Below are positions 32,388-41,756 of a stretch of 64,000 bases of DNA, one piece after another. The position numbers were made by a program, and so were the translations under genes. How positions within the stretch are numbered: the first letter of the stretch is position 1; the number at the start of each line of letters is the position of its first letter. The DNA comes from Streptomyces taklimakanensis (GTDB lineage: Bacteria > Actinomycetota > Actinomycetes > Streptomycetales > Streptomycetaceae): NCBI RefSeq assembly GCF_009709575.1, contig NZ_WIXO01000001.1, forward strand, positions 2,854,001 through 2,918,000, read 5' to 3'. The notes below the pieces were generated by a model. That model made no database searches. It had not been told where the DNA came from and saw only the letters and a program-made list of their open reading frames with translations.

Positions 32388-33434
32388 CTACCCCGAGGCG
32401 CCCCGGTCCGCCCCGGACGGGAACGTGACGCGGGCCGCGACCGGGAGGTGGTCGCTCCCGGTCGCCGGCAGGGTCCACAGCCGGGTGACGGCACCCGCAC
32501 GAGCCAGGACGTGGTCGATGCGGGCGAGGGGGAAGGACACCGGCCAGCTGAAGGCGAAGCCGTCCGTCACGCCCTCCCCCGCGGAGTCCACCCGGTTCAG
32601 GACGGGCGCCAGCCCGCGGTCGTCCAGGGTGCCGTTGAGATCGCCCAGCAGGATCACGCGGGGCGACTCCTCCGCTCGGAGCTCCGCGCCCAACAGGACC
32701 GCGCTCTCGTCCCGGCGGGCGGTGTCGAAGCCGCTCGGCCGGACGCGGACCGAGGGCAGGTGGACGACGTACACGGCGACGTCCCCGTACGGGGTGCGCG
32801 CGGTGGTGCGCAGTCCCCGGTTCCAGTCGGTCCCGAAACCCGCGGGCCGGATGTCCAGCGGCCGGCTGTCCACCAGGGGGTACTTCGACCACAGACCGAC
32901 GGACCCCACCACCACGTGGTGGGGGTGGCCCGGGGCCAGGACCGCGTCGTAGGCGGGCAGCGCGGCGGGGAGCAGCTCCTGCAGCGCGACCAGGTCGGGT
33001 CCGGCCGCGGCCACCGCCCGTGCGGTGCCGGTGGGGTCACGGTTCTCGTCGCCGGCGTTGTGCTGGACGACCGTGATCGCCGCGGCGCCGGTCCCCTCCT
33101 CCACCGGACCCCGGTCCCACGGCACCACCGCCCGGTGGAAGAGGCCCAGCCAGACCACCGCGGGCAGCAGCAGCGCCACCAGGGCGAGGGTCGAGCGGCG
33201 CAGCAGCGCCACGACCGACAGCGCCGGGACGGCCAGGCCCGTCCACGGCAGGAAGGTCTCCCACAGGCTGCCGAGCCCCAGGACGCCGGGGACGTGGGAG
33301 TGCAGGGCCATCAGGGCGGCGACCGCCACGGCGAACGCGGCGGTGACCCGGCCCCGCGTCCAGGGGGTGCGGCCCCTCTCGTCCGCTCCCCACCGCCGCC
33401 GCACCACCCGCCGTGCCCTCGACACCCGTCCCAC
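32388..33434 (-). CDS. Membrane-anchored endonuclease/exonuclease/phosphatase family protein
   Basis: The 348-residue protein has a basic N-terminus and three hydrophobic helices (AAFAVAVAALMALHSHVPG, FLPWTGLAVPALSVVALL, LALVALLLPAVVWLGLF), then an EEP catalytic domain from about residue 120: VVQHNAGDEN, LVALQELLPA (metal Glu), HLPSVRV, LLGDLNGTLDD, and the terminal SDHLPVAARVTF with Asp-His. It probably is an outward-facing phosphodiesterase or phosphatase; the substrate is unknown. The start is GTG at 33434. Confidence 0.88.
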   Translation of the reverse strand: MGRVSRARRVVRRRWGADERGRTPWTRGRVTAAFAVAVAALMALHSHVPGVLGLGSLWETFLPWTGLAVPALSVVALLRRSTLALVALLLPAVVWLGLFHRAVVPWDRGPVEEGTGAAAITVVQHNAGDENRDPTGTARAVAAAGPDLVALQELLPAALPAYDAVLAPGHPHHVVVGSVGLWSKYPLVDSRPLDIRPAGFGTDWNRGLRTTARTPYGDVAVYVVHLPSVRVRPSGFDTARRDESAVLLGAELRAEESPRVILLGDLNGTLDDRGLAPVLNRVDSAGEGVTDGFAFSWPVSFPLARIDHVLARAGAVTRLWTLPATGSDHLPVAARVTFPSGADRGASG

Positions 33435-33497
33435 GCGTACCCCCTCCGTCCCCGCCCCCCGCGGACGGTGCCGGTGAGTATGACGCGGCGACGAGAG

Positions 33498-33791
33498 TCA
33501 GAGGTTCTTGGGGTCGAACGGGTCGTGCTCGGTGATCAGCTTGTCGATCCTGGCCTTGTCCACCCGGGTGGTCACCTCCTGGAGCTCCTGCCGGTCCCGC
33601 ACGCACTTGGCCAGCGTGAAGGTGGAGGAGACCAGGAAGAGCACGCCCAGCGCCAGAAAGCCCCGCTCCCACGGCCCCAACGGCAGGTAGGCGACGCCGA
33701 GGGCCACGGCCAGCAGGGAGAGGCCGAAGGAGAGGACGGCCTGCACGAAGAACGCGGCCGTCATGGGCCGCTGCACCGGTGGTGTGGTCAT
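33498..33791 (-). CDS. YiaA/YiaB family inner membrane protein
   Basis: The 97-residue protein has two transmembrane helices (AAFFVQAVLSFGLSLLAVAL and FLALGVLFLVSSTFTLAK), separated by a short PLGPWER loop, and a charged C-terminal tail with RDRQELQEVTTRVDKARIDK. This is the YiaAB two-helix domain; the function is not known. The ATG at 33791 is chosen because the preceding longer frame has no hydrophobic or conserved content. Confidence 0.87.
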   Translation of the reverse strand: MTTPPVQRPMTAAFFVQAVLSFGLSLLAVALGVAYLPLGPWERGFLALGVLFLVSSTFTLAKCVRDRQELQEVTTRVDKARIDKLITEHDPFDPKNL

Positions 33792-33867
33792 GGCCACAGC
33801 GTGGCGCGGGGCCGTGGCCACCACATGAGTACGGCTACTCAGGGCAGAGCACCGGTCGGCGTGCGGA

Positions 33868-34677
33868 TCAGCGCAGCACGCGGTCCCGCAGGACGGGGAA
33901 GTCCGCGCGGACCGTGTCCACGTACGCCGGGTCCAGCTCGGCGGTGACCACCCGCTCCCCGGCGTCCTCCGCCTCGGCCAGCGTCTCGCCCCACGGATCG
34001 ACGATCACACTGCGCCCCGCCTGGGGCACGCCGGCGTGGGTGCCGGCGGTGCCGCAGGCCAGGACGTACGCCTGGTTCTCCACGGCGCGGGCGCGGGCCA
34101 GCAGGCTCCAGTGGGCGGCGCGGCGGGCGGGCCAGCCCGCGCAGACGACCAGCGTCTTGGCGCCGGCGTCGGTCAGGGCCCGGAACAACTCCGGGAAGCG
34201 CAGGTCGTAGCAGGTGGCCAGGCCCAGGGTGGTGGTGGGCAGCGGGACGGTGGCCGGTTCGGCGCCCGCGGACATCAGGGCGGCCTCGCCGCGGTCGAAG
34301 CCGAAGCGGTGGATCTTGCGGTACGCGTGGACCAACTCGCCGTCGGGGGAGAAGAACAGGGCCGTGTTGTAGAGGTCGCGGCGGTCGTCGGGGGTGCCGT
34401 CCCCACCCGCTCCCGGGGCACGCTCGACCACGGACCCGGCGTGCAGCCACACGCGCGCGTCGCGCGCCGCCTCGGACATGATCCGTGCCGTGGGCCCGTC
34501 GAGCGGCTCGGCCTCCGCGGCGAAGGAGTCGTAGGAGAAGGCCCCGACCGTCCACAGCTCCGGGAGGACGACCAGGTCGGAACCGGACTGCTCCCGCACC
34601 AGCCCGGCCGCCCGCACCCGCCGGGCTTCGACCGGTTCGTCCGGATCGACGTCGAGCTGGATGAGGGAGGCGCGCAC
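33868..34677 (-). CDS. Nitrilase-superfamily carbon-nitrogen hydrolase
   Basis: The 269-residue protein has the nitrilase triad: Glu in VVLPELWTVGAF, Lys in YRKIHRFGF and Cys in LATCYDLRFPELFR. The omega-amidase/deaminated-glutathione amidase branch has this spacing, so it may hydrolyse a small amide in metabolite repair. The GTG at 34677 (VRASLIQLDV) starts at the first beta strand of the family; an ATG at 34740 in the same frame would add 21 non-conserved residues and is less likely. Confidence 0.9.
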   Translation of the reverse strand: MRASLIQLDVDPDEPVEARRVRAAGLVREQSGSDLVVLPELWTVGAFSYDSFAAEAEPLDGPTARIMSEAARDARVWLHAGSVVERAPGAGGDGTPDDRRDLYNTALFFSPDGELVHAYRKIHRFGFDRGEAALMSAGAEPATVPLPTTTLGLATCYDLRFPELFRALTDAGAKTLVVCAGWPARRAAHWSLLARARAVENQAYVLACGTAGTHAGVPQAGRSVIVDPWGETLAEAEDAGERVVTAELDPAYVDTVRADFPVLRDRVLR

Positions 34678-34833
34678 CGTACCACCGTCCGTGAGGTCGC
34701 GGGGGTCAAAACCCGTGGGCAAGCAGCCTACGATCGTCACTCGAAAGTTCTGTCAGGCTGCCCGCCCGCAGCGTAACTTGAGAGCACCCAGTCCGCGAAC
34801 CCACACTTTCTCCGCACGTACCGAGGGGTCCCG

Positions 34834-35658
34834 TTGACCGACCACCCAAGCCTTCAGCCCTATGCCGACGCCTGGACCCACTCCATCGAGGCGATATCCG
34901 AGCTGGTCACCCCGCTCGTCGAGGGCGAGTGGAACCACGCGACCGAGTGCCCGGGCTGGTCCGTCCGCGATGTCGTTTCCCACATCATCGGCTCGGAGTG
35001 CGAGATGCTGGGCGACCCCCGGCCGATCCACTCCCTGCCGCGCGACCTGTTCCACCTCAAGGACGACCTCAGCCGCCGCATCGAGGTGCAGGTGGACGTG
35101 CGCCGCTGTCACACCGCGCCGGAGATGACCAGCGAGCTGGAGTACACGATCATCCGCCGGTCGCGCCAGTTGCGGAACGAGAAGCGCGACCCGTCGACGA
35201 AGGTCACGACCCCGCTGGGCGTGGAGATGACGCTGGAGCGGGCACTGCGGACGCGGGCGTTCGACGTGTGGGTGCACGAGCAGGACCTGCGGCGCGCGCT
35301 GGGCAAGCCCGGCAACCTGGACTCCCCCGGCGCGTACGTCGCCCGGGACGTGCTGCTGGAGGGGCTGCCGAAGGTCGTCGCCAAGGACGCGGGCGCGCCC
35401 CCGAACACGGCGGTCGTCTTCGACGTGAGCGGGCCGGTGGAGTTCATGCGGACGGTGCGCGTGGACGGCGAGGGCCGGGGCACGGTGGACGGCAGCGTCT
35501 CCCTGGGTCCGGCGGTCACCGTGGCGACGGACTGGGAGACGTACCTGCGGCTCGCGTGCGGACGGGTGCGGCCCTCGGCGGTGCGCGACGACGTCAAGAT
35601 CGAGGGCGACCGGGAGCTCGCGGACGCGATCCTCGCCCACTTCTCCGTCACGCCCTGA
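34834..35658 (+). CDS. Maleylpyruvate isomerase family mycothiol-dependent enzyme
   Basis: The 274-residue protein has an N-terminal metal-binding DinB-like MDMPI_N domain (WTHSIEAISELVTPLVEGEW, then the WSVRDVVSHIIGSECEML helix with His) and a C-terminal domain (from about residue 170, AFDVSGPVEFMRTVRV-like VVFDVSGPVEFMRTVRVDG). Family members use mycothiol for isomerisation or thiol transfer; the substrate here is unknown. The start is TTG at 34834, preceded by GAGGGG. It diverges from the nitrilase gene. Confidence 0.88.
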   Translation: MTDHPSLQPYADAWTHSIEAISELVTPLVEGEWNHATECPGWSVRDVVSHIIGSECEMLGDPRPIHSLPRDLFHLKDDLSRRIEVQVDVRRCHTAPEMTSELEYTIIRRSRQLRNEKRDPSTKVTTPLGVEMTLERALRTRAFDVWVHEQDLRRALGKPGNLDSPGAYVARDVLLEGLPKVVAKDAGAPPNTAVVFDVSGPVEFMRTVRVDGEGRGTVDGSVSLGPAVTVATDWETYLRLACGRVRPSAVRDDVKIEGDRELADAILAHFSVTP

Positions 35659-35776
35659 CCCGGCGCCGCCGGACGGACCGAGCGGGGGCGCGCCGCATGG
35701 GACGGGGCGCCCCGGGCCCGGACGGCGCACGCGCCCGCGCGCGCCCACACGTCCGGCCGACCGCCCGCCGGCGGTC

Positions 35777-37090
35777 TCAGGCCGGGACGTGGACCGTCTC
35801 GACGCGGCTGGCCACCACCCGTTCGTGCTCGCGGCGCTGCGCCCGGCCGCGCAGCCGGAGGATCTGGGAGACGCCCAGGGCCTGGAGGACGAAGACCGAC
35901 GCGAACGCGATCCGGTAGTCGTCGCCGGTCGCGTCCAGCAGGACGCCCACCGCCAGCAGCGTGGTCATGGAGGCGGTGAAGCCGCCGATGTTGACGATGC
36001 CCGAGGCCGTGCCCTGCCGCTCGGGCGGGTTGGCGGGGCGGGCGAAGTCGAAACCGATCATCGAGCCCGGCCCGCAGGCTCCGAGCACCAGGCTCAGCAC
36101 CACCAGCACCCACGTCGGCGCCTGTCCCGGCCACAGCAGCACCATGGCCCAGGCGACCGCGGTGGTCAGCACCGTGCCCAGCGCCAACGGCGCACGCGCG
36201 CCCCGGTGCCGGGCGATGACCTGGCCGTAGACCAGCCCGATCGCCATGTTGGAGAGCACCACCAGGGTCAGCAGGTTGCCCGCCTCGGCGCGGCTGCGGC
36301 CCTGCGCCTCGACCAGGAACGGCAGCCCCCACAGCAGCAGGAAGACCATCCCGGGGAACTGGGTGGTGAAGTGCACCCACATGCCCAGCCGGGTGCCCGG
36401 CTCCCGCCAGGCGGCGGCGAGCTGGCGACGCACGTAGCCGTGTTCGTGGACCGGCTCCGGCTCCACCGCGTGCGCCGGCGCGGGCGCGGCGCCCTCGGGC
36501 TGGTCCTTCAGGAAGAGCAGGACGAGCCCCAGCACCACCACGCCCAGCACGGCGCTGCCCGCGAAGGTCGGCGTCCAGCCCGCCTCGGCCAGCACCCGGG
36601 CCAGCACCAGCGTGGTCAGCAGGTTGCCCGCCATCCCGAACAGCGCCGCCACCTGGGCGATCAGCGGCCCGCGGCGGGGCGGGAACCAGCGCGAGCCCAA
36701 CCGCAGCACGCTGATGAACGTCATCGCGTCACCGCAGCCCAGCAGCGCGCGGGCGGCCAGCGCCATGGCGTACGAGCCGGAGAGCGCGAACGCGAACTGG
36801 CCGGTGGTGAAGAGCACGATGCCCAGGACGAGGACCTTGCGCGTGCCCCAGCGGTCCACCAGCAGGCCGACGGGTATCTGCATCCCGGCGTAGACCAGCA
36901 GCTGGAGGATGGAGAAGGTCGACAGCGCGGAGGCGTTGATGTCGAAGCGCTCGGCCGCGTCGATGCCCGCCACGCCCAGGCTGGTGCGGTAGGTGATGGC
37001 GGTGAAGTAGACGGCGACGCCGATGCCCCAGACGAAGGCGGCCCGCGGTCCGCCCAGCCGTGCCCCACCGGGCAGGGAACCGCCGCTCAC
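35777..37090 (-). CDS. MFS transporter
   Basis: The 437-residue protein has about 12 transmembrane helices and MFS motif A as LLVDRWGTRKVLVLGI (near residue 75). It looks like a metabolite:proton symporter or nitrate/oxalate-type NarK-like carrier, but the substrate is not evident. The GTG start at 37090 overlaps the GntR stop (GTGA), so it is the second gene of a GntR-MFS operon and probably is controlled by that regulator. Confidence 0.9.
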   Translation of the reverse strand: MSGGSLPGGARLGGPRAAFVWGIGVAVYFTAITYRTSLGVAGIDAAERFDINASALSTFSILQLLVYAGMQIPVGLLVDRWGTRKVLVLGIVLFTTGQFAFALSGSYAMALAARALLGCGDAMTFISVLRLGSRWFPPRRGPLIAQVAALFGMAGNLLTTLVLARVLAEAGWTPTFAGSAVLGVVVLGLVLLFLKDQPEGAAPAPAHAVEPEPVHEHGYVRRQLAAAWREPGTRLGMWVHFTTQFPGMVFLLLWGLPFLVEAQGRSRAEAGNLLTLVVLSNMAIGLVYGQVIARHRGARAPLALGTVLTTAVAWAMVLLWPGQAPTWVLVVLSLVLGACGPGSMIGFDFARPANPPERQGTASGIVNIGGFTASMTTLLAVGVLLDATGDDYRIAFASVFVLQALGVSQILRLRGRAQRREHERVVASRVETVHVPA

Positions 37091-37803
37091 CGGACCTCAC
37101 CGCGCAGCAGGTGCCGCACCGAACCGACGTGGCCGCGGATCGCCTCGGCCGCCGCCTCGACGTCGCCGGCGCGCAGGGTCCGCAGGATCTCGGTGTGCTC
37201 GGTGATGTTCTTGGCCACCCGTCCGGGGTGGGAGTGCATCACGGCGACGCCCATGCGGAGCTGGCGGTCGCGGAGCTGGTCGTAGAGCCGCTCGACGATT
37301 TGGTTGCCGGCCGCCCTCACGATGGTGGCGTGGAAGCAGCGGTCGGTGGCGGCCATCGCCGCCAGGTCGCCGGTCTCGGCCTGCCGGCGCTGCTGTTCCA
37401 GGAGTTCGGAGAGCCGGTCCAGCAGGGGCGCCGACGCGGGCATCACCTTGCGGACGGCGTGCTCCTCGACCAGCAGCCTCGTCTCCACCACGTCGCCGAT
37501 CTCCTGCACGGAGACGGGCAGGACGAGGGCGCCCTTCTTCGGGTACAGCCGGAGCAGTCCCTCGGCCTCCAGCCGCAGCAGGGCCTCGCGCACGGGGGTG
37601 CGCGAGACGCCGACGGCCTCGGCGAGATCGCCCTCGGTGAGCAGCGTCCCGCCCTCGTAGTGGCGCTCCAGCACACCCTGCTTGACGTGGGTGTAGACGC
37701 GCTCGGCGGCCGGCGGCGGCTTGACGGGCGGGGTCGGGGGCGCGGCGACGGCCGCGGAGGACGACGCGGACGACGCGGACGACAGAGACGGCGTGGCAGG
37801 CAT
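37087..37803 (-). CDS. GntR-family (FadR/FCD) transcriptional regulator
   Basis: The 238-residue protein has an Ala/Ser/Pro-rich start, a winged HTH (RVYTHVKQGVLERHYEGGTL, LAEAVGVSRTPVREALLRLE, GLLRLYPKKGALV) and an FCD effector domain (about 110-230; ATDRCFHATIVRAAGN, EHTEILRTLRAGD) with His residues likely binding metal and a carboxylate ligand. It precedes an MFS gene and probably represses it. ATG at 37803 is chosen; a longer frame would run through the operator. Confidence 0.92.
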   Translation of the reverse strand: MPATPSLSSASSASSSAAVAAPPTPPVKPPPAAERVYTHVKQGVLERHYEGGTLLTEGDLAEAVGVSRTPVREALLRLEAEGLLRLYPKKGALVLPVSVQEIGDVVETRLLVEEHAVRKVMPASAPLLDRLSELLEQQRRQAETGDLAAMAATDRCFHATIVRAAGNQIVERLYDQLRDRQLRMGVAVMHSHPGRVAKNITEHTEILRTLRAGDVEAAAEAIRGHVGSVRHLLRGEVR

Positions 37804-37816
37804 GAACACACCATAG

Positions 37817-37829
37817 ATACAACAGGTAT
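37817..37829. promoter_or_regulatory. Candidate GntR operator
   Basis: ATAC-AACAG-GTAT is an inverted repeat 14 bp upstream of the GntR ATG, in an A+T-richer stretch. The form is like FadR-subfamily sites. Confidence 0.5.
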
Positions 37830-37993
37830 GCGTCCTCACCTCGCGTCCGCGATGCGGGACACGCCCCGGACACGGTCAGCGCGATCGAGGTGCCCGGCGC
37901 CCTGACACCGGTGCGGTGCCTCCCCGAGCACGACCACGCGGTGTACGTCGAGCCGAACGTCCGGGTCCGGCACTCACCGGCGTGAGAACCGGA

Positions 37994-38036
37994 CGGCGGG
38001 GGCCCGGCACGCGGTGCGCGTGCCGGGCCCCCGCCG
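37994..38036 (-). terminator. Terminator of the first bkd operon, 20-bp stem
   Basis: A perfect 20-bp GC-rich stem (37994-38013 with 38017-38036) closes on GTG, 15 bp after the E2 stop. It is the strongest simple hairpin in the window after the palindrome at 47476. Confidence 0.85.
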
Positions 38037-38050
38037 GACCGTACCGGGCG

Positions 38051-39550
38051 TCAGGCCCAGGTGATCAGCCGCCGGGGGTGCTCCAGGACGGCCGCGGTGT
38101 CGGCCAGCACCTTGGAGCCCAGCTCGCCGTCGACCAGGCGGTGGTCGAAGGAGAGGGCCAGGGTGGTGACCTGACGCGGCTTGACCTTGCCCTTGTGGAC
38201 CCAGGGCTGGAGCTTGACCTGGCCGAAGGCGAGGATCGCCGACTCCCCGGGGTTGAGGATCGGGGTGCCGGTGTCGACGCCGAAGACGCCCACGTTGGTG
38301 ATGGTGACCGTGCCGCCGGCCATGTCCGCCGGGGAGGTCTTCCCCTCGCGGGCGGTGGCGACCAGCTCGCCCAGCGCCCGGGCCAGCTCCGGCAGGGTCT
38401 TGGCGTGCGCGTCCTTGATGTTCGGCACGATCAGACCGCGCGGGGTGGCCGCGGCGATGCCCAGGTTCACGTACTCCTTGTGGACGATCTCCTGGTTGGC
38501 CTCGTCCCAGGCCGCGTTGACCTCCGGGTTGCGGCGGATCGCCACCAGGAACGCCTTGGCCACCAGCAGCAGCGGGTTGACCCGCAGGCCCGCCATGTCC
38601 GGGTCCTGCTTGAGCTCCTGCACCAGCTTCATGGTGCGGGTGACGTCCACGGTGACGAACTCGGTGACGTGCGGCGCGGTGAAGGCGCTGGAGACCATCG
38701 CCTGGGCCGTCGCCTTGCGCACGCCCTTGATCGGCACCCGGCGCTCGCGCTCCCCGGTCGACCGGACGGCCGGCGCCGGCGCCTGCGCCTGCGCCTGCGC
38801 CGGGGCGGCCGGCGCGGGCTCCCGCTGCGCGGCGGGCTCGGCGGCCGGCCCGCGGTCGGCGGCGGCGCGGGCGGACGCGGCGGCGTGGACGTCCTCGCGG
38901 GTGATGATCCCGCCCTCGCCGCTGGGGACGACCGCGGCCAGATCCACGCCCAGGTCCTTGGCGAGCTTGCGCACCGGCGGCTTGGCCAGCGGACGGGACG
39001 GGGAGGGCTCGTCCGCCACCGGCACCGCGGGCGCCTCGACGGCGGGCGTGGCGGTGCCGTTCAGCTCCGCCTGGACCGCCGACTGAGCGGCCTGCGCCTG
39101 CCCGCCGGCGGGCTGCTTGCGCGGGCGGCGCTTGGTGGACGAGGTGCCCACGCCGTAGCCCACCAGCACCGGTTGACGCTTGCCGCCCTCGCCCTCCGGC
39201 TCCGCGTCGGCCTCCGGCTCGGCCGGAGCGGCGGCGGGCGCGGACGCGGCGGCCGGCTCCGGCGGCCCGGCCGACGGGTCGGTGTCCACCGTGATGATCG
39301 GGGTGCCGACGTCCACGGTGGTGCCCTCGTCGAAGCGCAGCTCGTGCACCACGCCGGTGTACGGGATCGGCAGCTCGACGGCCGCCTTGGCCGTCTCCAC
39401 CTCGCACACCACCTGACCGTCGGTGACCTCGTCGCCGGGCTTGACGTGCCAGGCGAGGATCTCGGCCTCGGTCAGCCCCTCGCCCACGTCCGGCATCCTG
39501 AACTCGCGGATGCGCTGGGCACCTGCCCCCGCGGCAGTCGTATCAGTCAT
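38051..39550 (-). CDS. bkdC: Branched-chain keto acid dehydrogenase E2 (dihydrolipoamide acyltransferase), copy 1
   Basis: The 499-residue E2 transfers the branched acyl group from lipoate to CoA. It has one lipoyl domain (residues 15-90; modified Lys in CEVETAKAAVEL), an Ala/Pro linker, a peripheral subunit-binding domain (PLAKPPVRKLAKDLGVDL, GIITREDVHAA) and a catalytic domain with SFDHRLVDGELGSK near the C-terminus. The linker has a QAQAQAQAPAP run. It ends the E1alpha-E1beta-E2 operon. It could serve pyruvate rather than branched keto acids, but the cluster layout matches streptomycete bkd loci. Paralogue numbering is not assigned. Confidence 0.9.
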   Translation of the reverse strand: MTDTTAAGAGAQRIREFRMPDVGEGLTEAEILAWHVKPGDEVTDGQVVCEVETAKAAVELPIPYTGVVHELRFDEGTTVDVGTPIITVDTDPSAGPPEPAAASAPAAAPAEPEADAEPEGEGGKRQPVLVGYGVGTSSTKRRPRKQPAGGQAQAAQSAVQAELNGTATPAVEAPAVPVADEPSPSRPLAKPPVRKLAKDLGVDLAAVVPSGEGGIITREDVHAAASARAAADRGPAAEPAAQREPAPAAPAQAQAQAPAPAVRSTGERERRVPIKGVRKATAQAMVSSAFTAPHVTEFVTVDVTRTMKLVQELKQDPDMAGLRVNPLLLVAKAFLVAIRRNPEVNAAWDEANQEIVHKEYVNLGIAAATPRGLIVPNIKDAHAKTLPELARALGELVATAREGKTSPADMAGGTVTITNVGVFGVDTGTPILNPGESAILAFGQVKLQPWVHKGKVKPRQVTTLALSFDHRLVDGELGSKVLADTAAVLEHPRRLITWA

Positions 39551-39577
39551 CGTCACGACTCTCCTCAGCCCCAACTC

Positions 39578-40570
39578 TCAGTACGCGAGCGCGCGGTCGA
39601 CGGCTTCGAGCACCCGGTCCAGGTTGGGCAGGTACTCGTCCTCCAGGCGGGCCGGCGGGTACGGCGCGTGGAAGCCGCCGACCCGCAGCACCGGTGCCTC
39701 CAGGTGGTAGAAGCACCGCTCGGTGATCCGGGCGGCGATCTCCGATCCGGAGCCGAGGAAGACCGGCGCCTCGTGCACCACCACCAGCCGGCGGGTCTTC
39801 TCCACCGACGCCTGGACGGTGTCGAAGTCGATCGGGGAGATCGAGCGCAGGTCGACGACCTCCAGCGACTTCCCCTCCTCCGCGGCGGCCGCCGCGGCCT
39901 CCAGACAGGTCTTGACCATCGGGCCGTAGGCGACCAGCGTCAGGTCGGTGCCCTCGCGGGCGACGACGGCCTTGTGCAGCGGGCCGGGGATGGCGTCGGT
40001 GTCGACCTCGCCCTTGTCCCAGTATCGGCGCTTGGGCTCGAAGAAGATCACCGGGTCGTCGGAGGCGATGGCCTGCTGGAGCATCCAGTACGCGTCCGAG
40101 GAGTTGGACGGCGAGACGCACTTCAGGCCCGCCACGTGCGCGAACAGCGCCTCGGGGGACTCGCTGTGGTGTTCCACCGCGCCGATGCCGCCACCGTAGG
40201 GGATGCGGATGACGACCGGCAGCTTGACCTTGCCCAGCGCCCGGGCGTGCATCTTGGCCAGCTGGGTGACGATCTGGTCGTAGGCGGGGAAGACGAAGCC
40301 GTCGAACTGGATCTCCGCCACCGGCCGGTAGCCGCGCAGGGCCAGGCCGATCGCGGTGCCGATGATGCCGGACTCGGCCAGCGGGGTGTCGATGACCCGG
40401 CTCTCGCCGAAGTCCTTCTGCAGTCCGTCGGTGATGCGGAAGACGCCGCCGAGCTTGCCGACGTCCTCGCCCATGATCAGGACCTTGGGGTCGCTCTCCA
40501 GGGCCGTGCGCAGCGACTCGTTGAGCGCCTTGGCCATGGGCATGGTGTTCTTGGCGGTCTTGGCGGCCAT
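39578..40570 (-). CDS. bkdB: Branched-chain keto acid dehydrogenase E1 beta, copy 1
   Basis: The 330-residue subunit pairs with E1 alpha to decarboxylate 2-oxo acids with thiamine diphosphate. Family signatures are IMGEDVGKLGGVFRITDGL, TPLAESGIIGTAIGLALRG, the potassium/E2-binding YGGGIGAVEHHSESPEALFA and the C-terminal GGFHAPYPPARLEDEYLP. Length is normal. It begins 1 bp after the E1 alpha stop and lies 27 bp before E2, so the three are co-translated. Confidence 0.93.
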   Translation of the reverse strand: MAAKTAKNTMPMAKALNESLRTALESDPKVLIMGEDVGKLGGVFRITDGLQKDFGESRVIDTPLAESGIIGTAIGLALRGYRPVAEIQFDGFVFPAYDQIVTQLAKMHARALGKVKLPVVIRIPYGGGIGAVEHHSESPEALFAHVAGLKCVSPSNSSDAYWMLQQAIASDDPVIFFEPKRRYWDKGEVDTDAIPGPLHKAVVAREGTDLTLVAYGPMVKTCLEAAAAAAEEGKSLEVVDLRSISPIDFDTVQASVEKTRRLVVVHEAPVFLGSGSEIAARITERCFYHLEAPVLRVGGFHAPYPPARLEDEYLPNLDRVLEAVDRALAY

Positions 40571-40571
40571 C

Positions 40572-41756
40572 TCAGCGGCCCTCCTCGTCGGCGAAGGACG
40601 CCAGGTACTCGGCGAACTGGGCGCGCTCCTCGTCCACCAGCGCGTGCCCGTCGGCGTAGACGTTCTCGAAGATGGCCATGGTGTCCGGGTTCGGCATGGT
40701 CCGGATGGCCTCGCGGACCCGCTGGGCCAGCGCGTCGCTCTCGGCGTCGAGTCCGGAGAGCCAGTCGGCGTCGACCAGGCCCTCCTTCTCCAGGTGGGTG
40801 CGCAGCCGCAGGATCGGGTCCTTGGCCTCCCACTCCTCGCGCTCGGCGTCCTTGCGGTAGCGGGTGGGGTCGTCGGAGGTGGTGTGGGCGCCCATGCGGT
40901 AGGTGAACGCCTCGACCAGCATCGGGCCCTGACCGGAGCGGGCGTGCTCCAGGGCGGCCCGGGTCACGGCGAGGACGGCCAGCACGTCGTTGCCGTCCAC
41001 CCGGACACCGGGGAAGCCGAAGCCGGCCGCCCGCTGGTAGATCGGCACCCGCGACTGGCGCTCGGTGGGCTCGGAGATCGCCCACTGGTTGTTCTGGCAG
41101 AAGAACACGACCGGCGCGTTGTAGACCGCGGAGAAGGTGAACGCCTCGGCCACGTCGCCCTGGCTGGACGCGCCGTCGCCGAAGTAGGCGATCACCGCGC
41201 TGTCCGCACCGTCCTTGGCGACGCCCATCGCGTAGCCCGTGGCGTGCAGCGCCTGGGAACCGATCACGATGGTGTAGAGGTGGAAGTTGTTGCCGTAGGG
41301 GTCCCAGCCGCCGTTGTTCACGCCGCGGAACATGCCCAGCAGGTTGGTCGGGTCCACCCCGCGGCACCAGGCCACACCGTGCTCGCGGTAGGTCGGGAAG
41401 ACGTAGTCGTCGTCCCGCAGGGCCCGGCCGGAGCCGATCTGGGCGGCCTCCTGGCCCAGCAGCGAGGCCCACAGGCCCAGCTCGCCCTGGCGCTGGAGCG
41501 CGGTGGCCTCGGCGTCGAAGCGGCGGGTGAGGACCATGTCCCGGTACAGCCCGCGCAGCTCGTCGGCGCTCAGGTCCAGCGAGTAGTCCGGGTGCTCGAC
41601 CCGTTCGCCCTCGGGCGTCAGCAACTGCACGAGTTCGGGACGCTCGGCCGGCCGCGTGCGTTTCCTGCTCCCGCCCGCCTTGGCGGCGCCCGTCGTGGTG
41701 CGCTTTCCGCTGCTGCGGCGCGGCTTGCTGCCCGCGGCAGTGCTCTCCACGGTCAC
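40572..41756 (-). CDS. bkdA: Branched-chain keto acid dehydrogenase E1 alpha, copy 1
   Basis: The 394-residue subunit binds thiamine diphosphate through GDGASSQGDVAEAFTF followed by NNQWAIS, and has the phosphorylation-loop-like YRMGAHTTSDDPTRYR. The first 40 residues are Lys/Arg/Ala-rich (KRTTTGAAKAGGSRKRTR) and not conserved in the family. The start is GTG at 41756, preceded by GGAGGAGC. This is the first gene of the operon; its promoter lies in the 511-bp gap upstream. Confidence 0.92.
   Translation of the reverse strand: MTVESTAAGSKPRRSSGKRTTTGAAKAGGSRKRTRPAERPELVQLLTPEGERVEHPDYSLDLSADELRGLYRDMVLTRRFDAEATALQRQGELGLWASLLGQEAAQIGSGRALRDDDYVFPTYREHGVAWCRGVDPTNLLGMFRGVNNGGWDPYGNNFHLYTIVIGSQALHATGYAMGVAKDGADSAVIAYFGDGASSQGDVAEAFTFSAVYNAPVVFFCQNNQWAISEPTERQSRVPIYQRAAGFGFPGVRVDGNDVLAVLAVTRAALEHARSGQGPMLVEAFTYRMGAHTTSDDPTRYRKDAEREEWEAKDPILRLRTHLEKEGLVDADWLSGLDAESDALAQRVREAIRTMPNPDTMAIFENVYADGHALVDEERAQFAEYLASFADEEGR

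Noticed and set aside
38761..38820. CGCCTG/CGCCGG short repeats in the E2 gene as a regulatory repeat
   Set aside because: They encode the Ala/Pro/Gln linker (QAQAQAQAPAP) typical of E2 proteins and are explained by protein composition.
37916..40906. A 996-residue plus-strand frame across the first bkd operon
   Set aside because: It lies opposite E1 beta and E2 with full catalytic motifs on the minus strand, and its own translation is low-complexity.
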